From Oxyruncus cristatus (lineage: Eukaryota > Chordata > Aves > Passeriformes > Cotingidae): a DNA stretch of 64,000 bases. A model generated the notes under the pieces. It was not told where the DNA came from. It ran no database searches and saw only the letters and a list, made by a program, of their open reading frames with translations. Positions 61,221 to 64,000 of this stretch are shown here, piece after piece. A program made the translations under genes and the position numbers. The number at the start of each line of letters is the position of its first letter. Position 1 is the first letter of the stretch. Where the stretch lies: the NCBI GenBank assembly GCA_013399855.1, contig VXAY01006825.1:124863-188862 (forward strand), given 5' to 3'.

Positions 61221-61730
61221 CTAGCCAGACCAGAACTCAGAAGCAGTGCCCACAGCACCTGAGCTATGAGGTGCCTCAGGAGGCCCTGAGTAATTTGATG
61301 TTAAGCCATACAGGGATACTCTCAGGGAGGTAGGCAGTATGCAGGGGTAGTTGTAGGGGCAGCACAATGAAAATTGGTCTGCACTGGAAGGAATGGTTTC
61401 ACCACCTTCTCCCTGCCCACAGACACTTTGCCCTCTCATGCCAGTGCCATCACTCATGTGGCCATGCAGACAGGCTGGAACCAGCAAGCTGCTCAGCTGA
61501 AAGCCAGCAACAGTGGAATGTCTGGGGTTTAGCCAGCTGGTCCACCAGTTCTCCATGTGGCTGCATTTGCAATGGGAAGCCATGGGGTCAAGCACAGTGG
61601 CAGGCACAGTGCCATCTCTTTTGGAGCAGCCTGCACTGCCGCTAATTAAGCAGCCAAAGAGCTGCAAGTGGGTAAAATTGTCCTGCAGGTCAGATGTGCC
61701 TGGAAGCCCTACACTGGACAAGACTGGCAT
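61221..61730 (-). other. longest open frame in the window (169 codons), unrecognised
   Basis: An uninterrupted minus-strand frame lies in a locally less AT-rich block, with two plus-strand frames of 92 and 76 codons over the same bases. The translation is rich in Ser, Gly, Cys and His and shows no domain, signal peptide or membrane segment that I recognise. It begins at an arbitrary ATG and no splice or poly(A) signals can be tied to it. GC-richer sequence lengthens chance frames. It could be part of an unrecognised repeat that extends to about 62200, or chance. I do not call it a gene. Confidence 0.2.
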
Positions 61731-64000
61731 AGCAGTACCTTAAGAATGTGTTAACCTGCCTGGAAGTAAAAGCCCCTTTTCATAGCTTTTGAAAGCATAT
61801 GAATGACCCAGTCCACAAGTAACAGAGAAGCTTGCTTAATTAAAGAAGTTTTGTTCAAAAGTGGTCCAGAGCATTCTATTAAATTTTTCTTAACCCCTGT
61901 CTTATTGTTTACCTAGTTCAGGGACCCTTATAAACTGTTATGGGATGTGGACAAACGAGCCACAACAGGCACATAGGAGCTCCCTTTGCCTGCACACCAA
62001 TCTAGTGGGCCTCCAGCCAGCACTAAACTGAAAACCCTTGTGACCTTGTTAGGGTGACACTGTGCTGGAGCTAATAAGCTGCACGCAAAGGCAGAGTGAC
62101 TTGGGCTGGGCTTCACAAACACGCTTTTGAACTGGAGCTGGCTGGTGTCCAGGCCACTGAACACATATGCAGAGGGCATTTGTGCATGAGTGCAACCAAC
62201 CATGGAGACATATTCAGTGTCATCAGACTGCAGGCTACAGCTTCTCTCCAGAAGACCTGAATATCTGCAAAGCCTCCACTCTAGATTTCAACATATATGC
62301 ACTGTATTTCACCTAATCTTCCCTTCTAAGACAGTGGAAACCTGCATTATACAAGCTATCCAGTCATCTTCTGGCATTGTTTATACCTAATAAATTGTAG
62401 GATCAACTTGGCCGTCCCTTTTACCAGGGACTATCCATTTCCGAATTACCTATGTTTTACAAAGCACATGAAGCACCACAATATGTCTTCCAGTTTTGTA
62501 ACTGCTCTGTCTCACAAAGCAAAAGTTTGGCCATGTTTTTCATTCAGGAAACCTATGCATTAGGAAAGTCCTGTTCAGTTAAGCTTGTTTTTCAAGACAT
62601 CAATAAACCAATACAAATTATGATCGTGTAACACAGTTAGCAAGTGTTTGGGTTCACATTACTTCAATCGCAGTTCAACACAAATAAAGACTAATATATT
62701 TTCTAACTTGGCCATTCTAGCTTATTGCAATTATTTACCACACCACCGTTGACCCAAAGCAAGTATTTTTATTACCTGAATTATTTTATTAATACAATTG
62801 GAAGTTAACTCCACTTTTTCGCTCCCCCCTCTCCCCACACTCTTTTTCTCTCCTCTCTAAGACTATTGACAAAGTTGGGTGCCATAAAGCTCCATATATC
62901 TGAAAACATGTAAGGTTATGCAAACAGAATGCAAAGTAAGTGTAGAAAAAGAAAATGAAAAGCAATACCATGCTCTGTCTATGCATAATAGACTATACAA
63001 AGCATAGTACACAGAGCAAAAAATGGCAGCTGTAACTAGATGTCAGAGAGTACTTCCATCAGGAACAAGAAATCTAAAAATCAGCACAGGAAAGAGAGGG
63101 AGAATTAGGCCTACTATTGTGTAAGTCTGGTAGAAATCAAAATGCAGTATTTCATGTGGGCAAAAGGCATACTATGTATGCCAGGCAGCTATTCTGACAA
63201 CTTAGGTGTGTCTGGAAAATATCTGCATGCTAGATGAATGTTGAAATTTCCTTTGAGAAGTAAGCCTACACAATTAACACATGTAATATCTTAACAAGAA
63301 ATTCTAATATTTTTCTGAATAAATTATTAAATAATTCTGCACCTTTACTGTGTAACATCTATCTAATGTTAAGAGAGGCCAGCTAGGACCTATTTAATTT
63401 CATACATACTGGGTCACAAGCAGATGATTCATTGTTTTAGAAATTGTCTGTATTATTTGCCATTATGTATCTTGCAGCCTTCTCGGTATTCATAATATCA
63501 TATTTAAAATGGAATTAGGAAGTGTGATGCACAAGCTGAACACTGTGAAAGCCAAAGTGTATTAAAAAGGTACTGCATAATTGATGTGTTATAAAATAGC
63601 TGGAAAAACTCTATCGGCAAAAAAAAAAATATATTTAAGCATATCACCTGGCACAATGACATCAGAAACTTTCAAATTATTTAATTAAGCTACTGAAGTT
63701 AATGGCTGACTACAGTTTGCCTGCAGTGAAGGAAACAGCTCAGTTACCAAAAATCCAATAGCAAAAAATACAATCAGTATTTTCCCCCTCTGGGAACGGA
63801 AGCAAGTACCAGCTGCCACACTGTGTTGGTAACAGAACTGTCTCAAGGACCAGTATTCAGATTTTCATTAGAATGAGCAGGGAGTGTTTTTAAACTGCCT
63901 ACACTGACCCAGGAACATAAGTGCTTGTAGCGAGAGTTAGAATAAGCAACCCAAACTCAATCCTTCACACTCCCCTTGGGCACCTTTACCGTAACTCACC
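61731..64000. other. unique AT-rich sequence, no gene recognised
   Basis: No gene is supported; frames are under 92 codons. About 61950-62200 is less AT-rich than the rest. From about 63240 to 63700 the sequence is very AT-rich with AATTAAT-like motifs. No recognised transposon. Confidence 0.6.

Overview
This window looks like AT-rich, gene-free DNA from a bird genome. The avian call rests on the repeats. There are five CR1 LINE fragments, several keeping the diagnostic CR1 3' tail that ends in short ATTCTRTG-like repeats, and several long terminal repeats (LTRs) of avian endogenous-retrovirus type. I see no Alu-, B1- or L1-like sequence. No protein-coding exon, tRNA, rRNA or CRISPR could be supported. 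Nearly all open frames are short (60-120 codons) and look like chance frames or frames inside repeats. The window is best read as intergenic or deep intronic sequence.

Layout. 1-2342 is unique AT-rich sequence. 2343-2885 is a plus-strand CR1 3' end. 2886-5689 is unique sequence with a 37-base assembly gap (3982-4018). 5690-6470 is a solo LTR on the minus strand. 6471-17697 is mostly unique, with a CR1 tail at 12621-12720. 17698-18483 is a second solo LTR of the same family, also on the minus strand, with a perfect 5-bp target duplication (CCTAG). 22635-22770 and 23490-23973 are CR1 fragments, the second with an internal deletion beginning at the reverse-transcriptase catalytic box. 33939-34981 is a 521-bp sequence present twice around a single N and is almost certainly an assembly artefact. 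About 34982-35440 may be an LTR remnant. 36241-36655 and 39766-40322 are two related plus-strand LTRs, the latter with a 4-bp target duplication. 40783-40856 is a CR1 tail. 57378-57977 is a further minus-strand LTR. The rest is unique sequence with microsatellites and small tandem duplications.

No genes act together here and I found no convincing new biological system. The items most worth a second look are the false duplication, the paired solo LTRs, a long nearly open frame at 46533-47034, a small cysteine-rich frame with a signal-like N-terminus at 40537-40728 just downstream of an LTR in the same orientation, and AT-rich homeodomain-motif-dense blocks that could be conserved non-coding elements. 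These last items are tentative.
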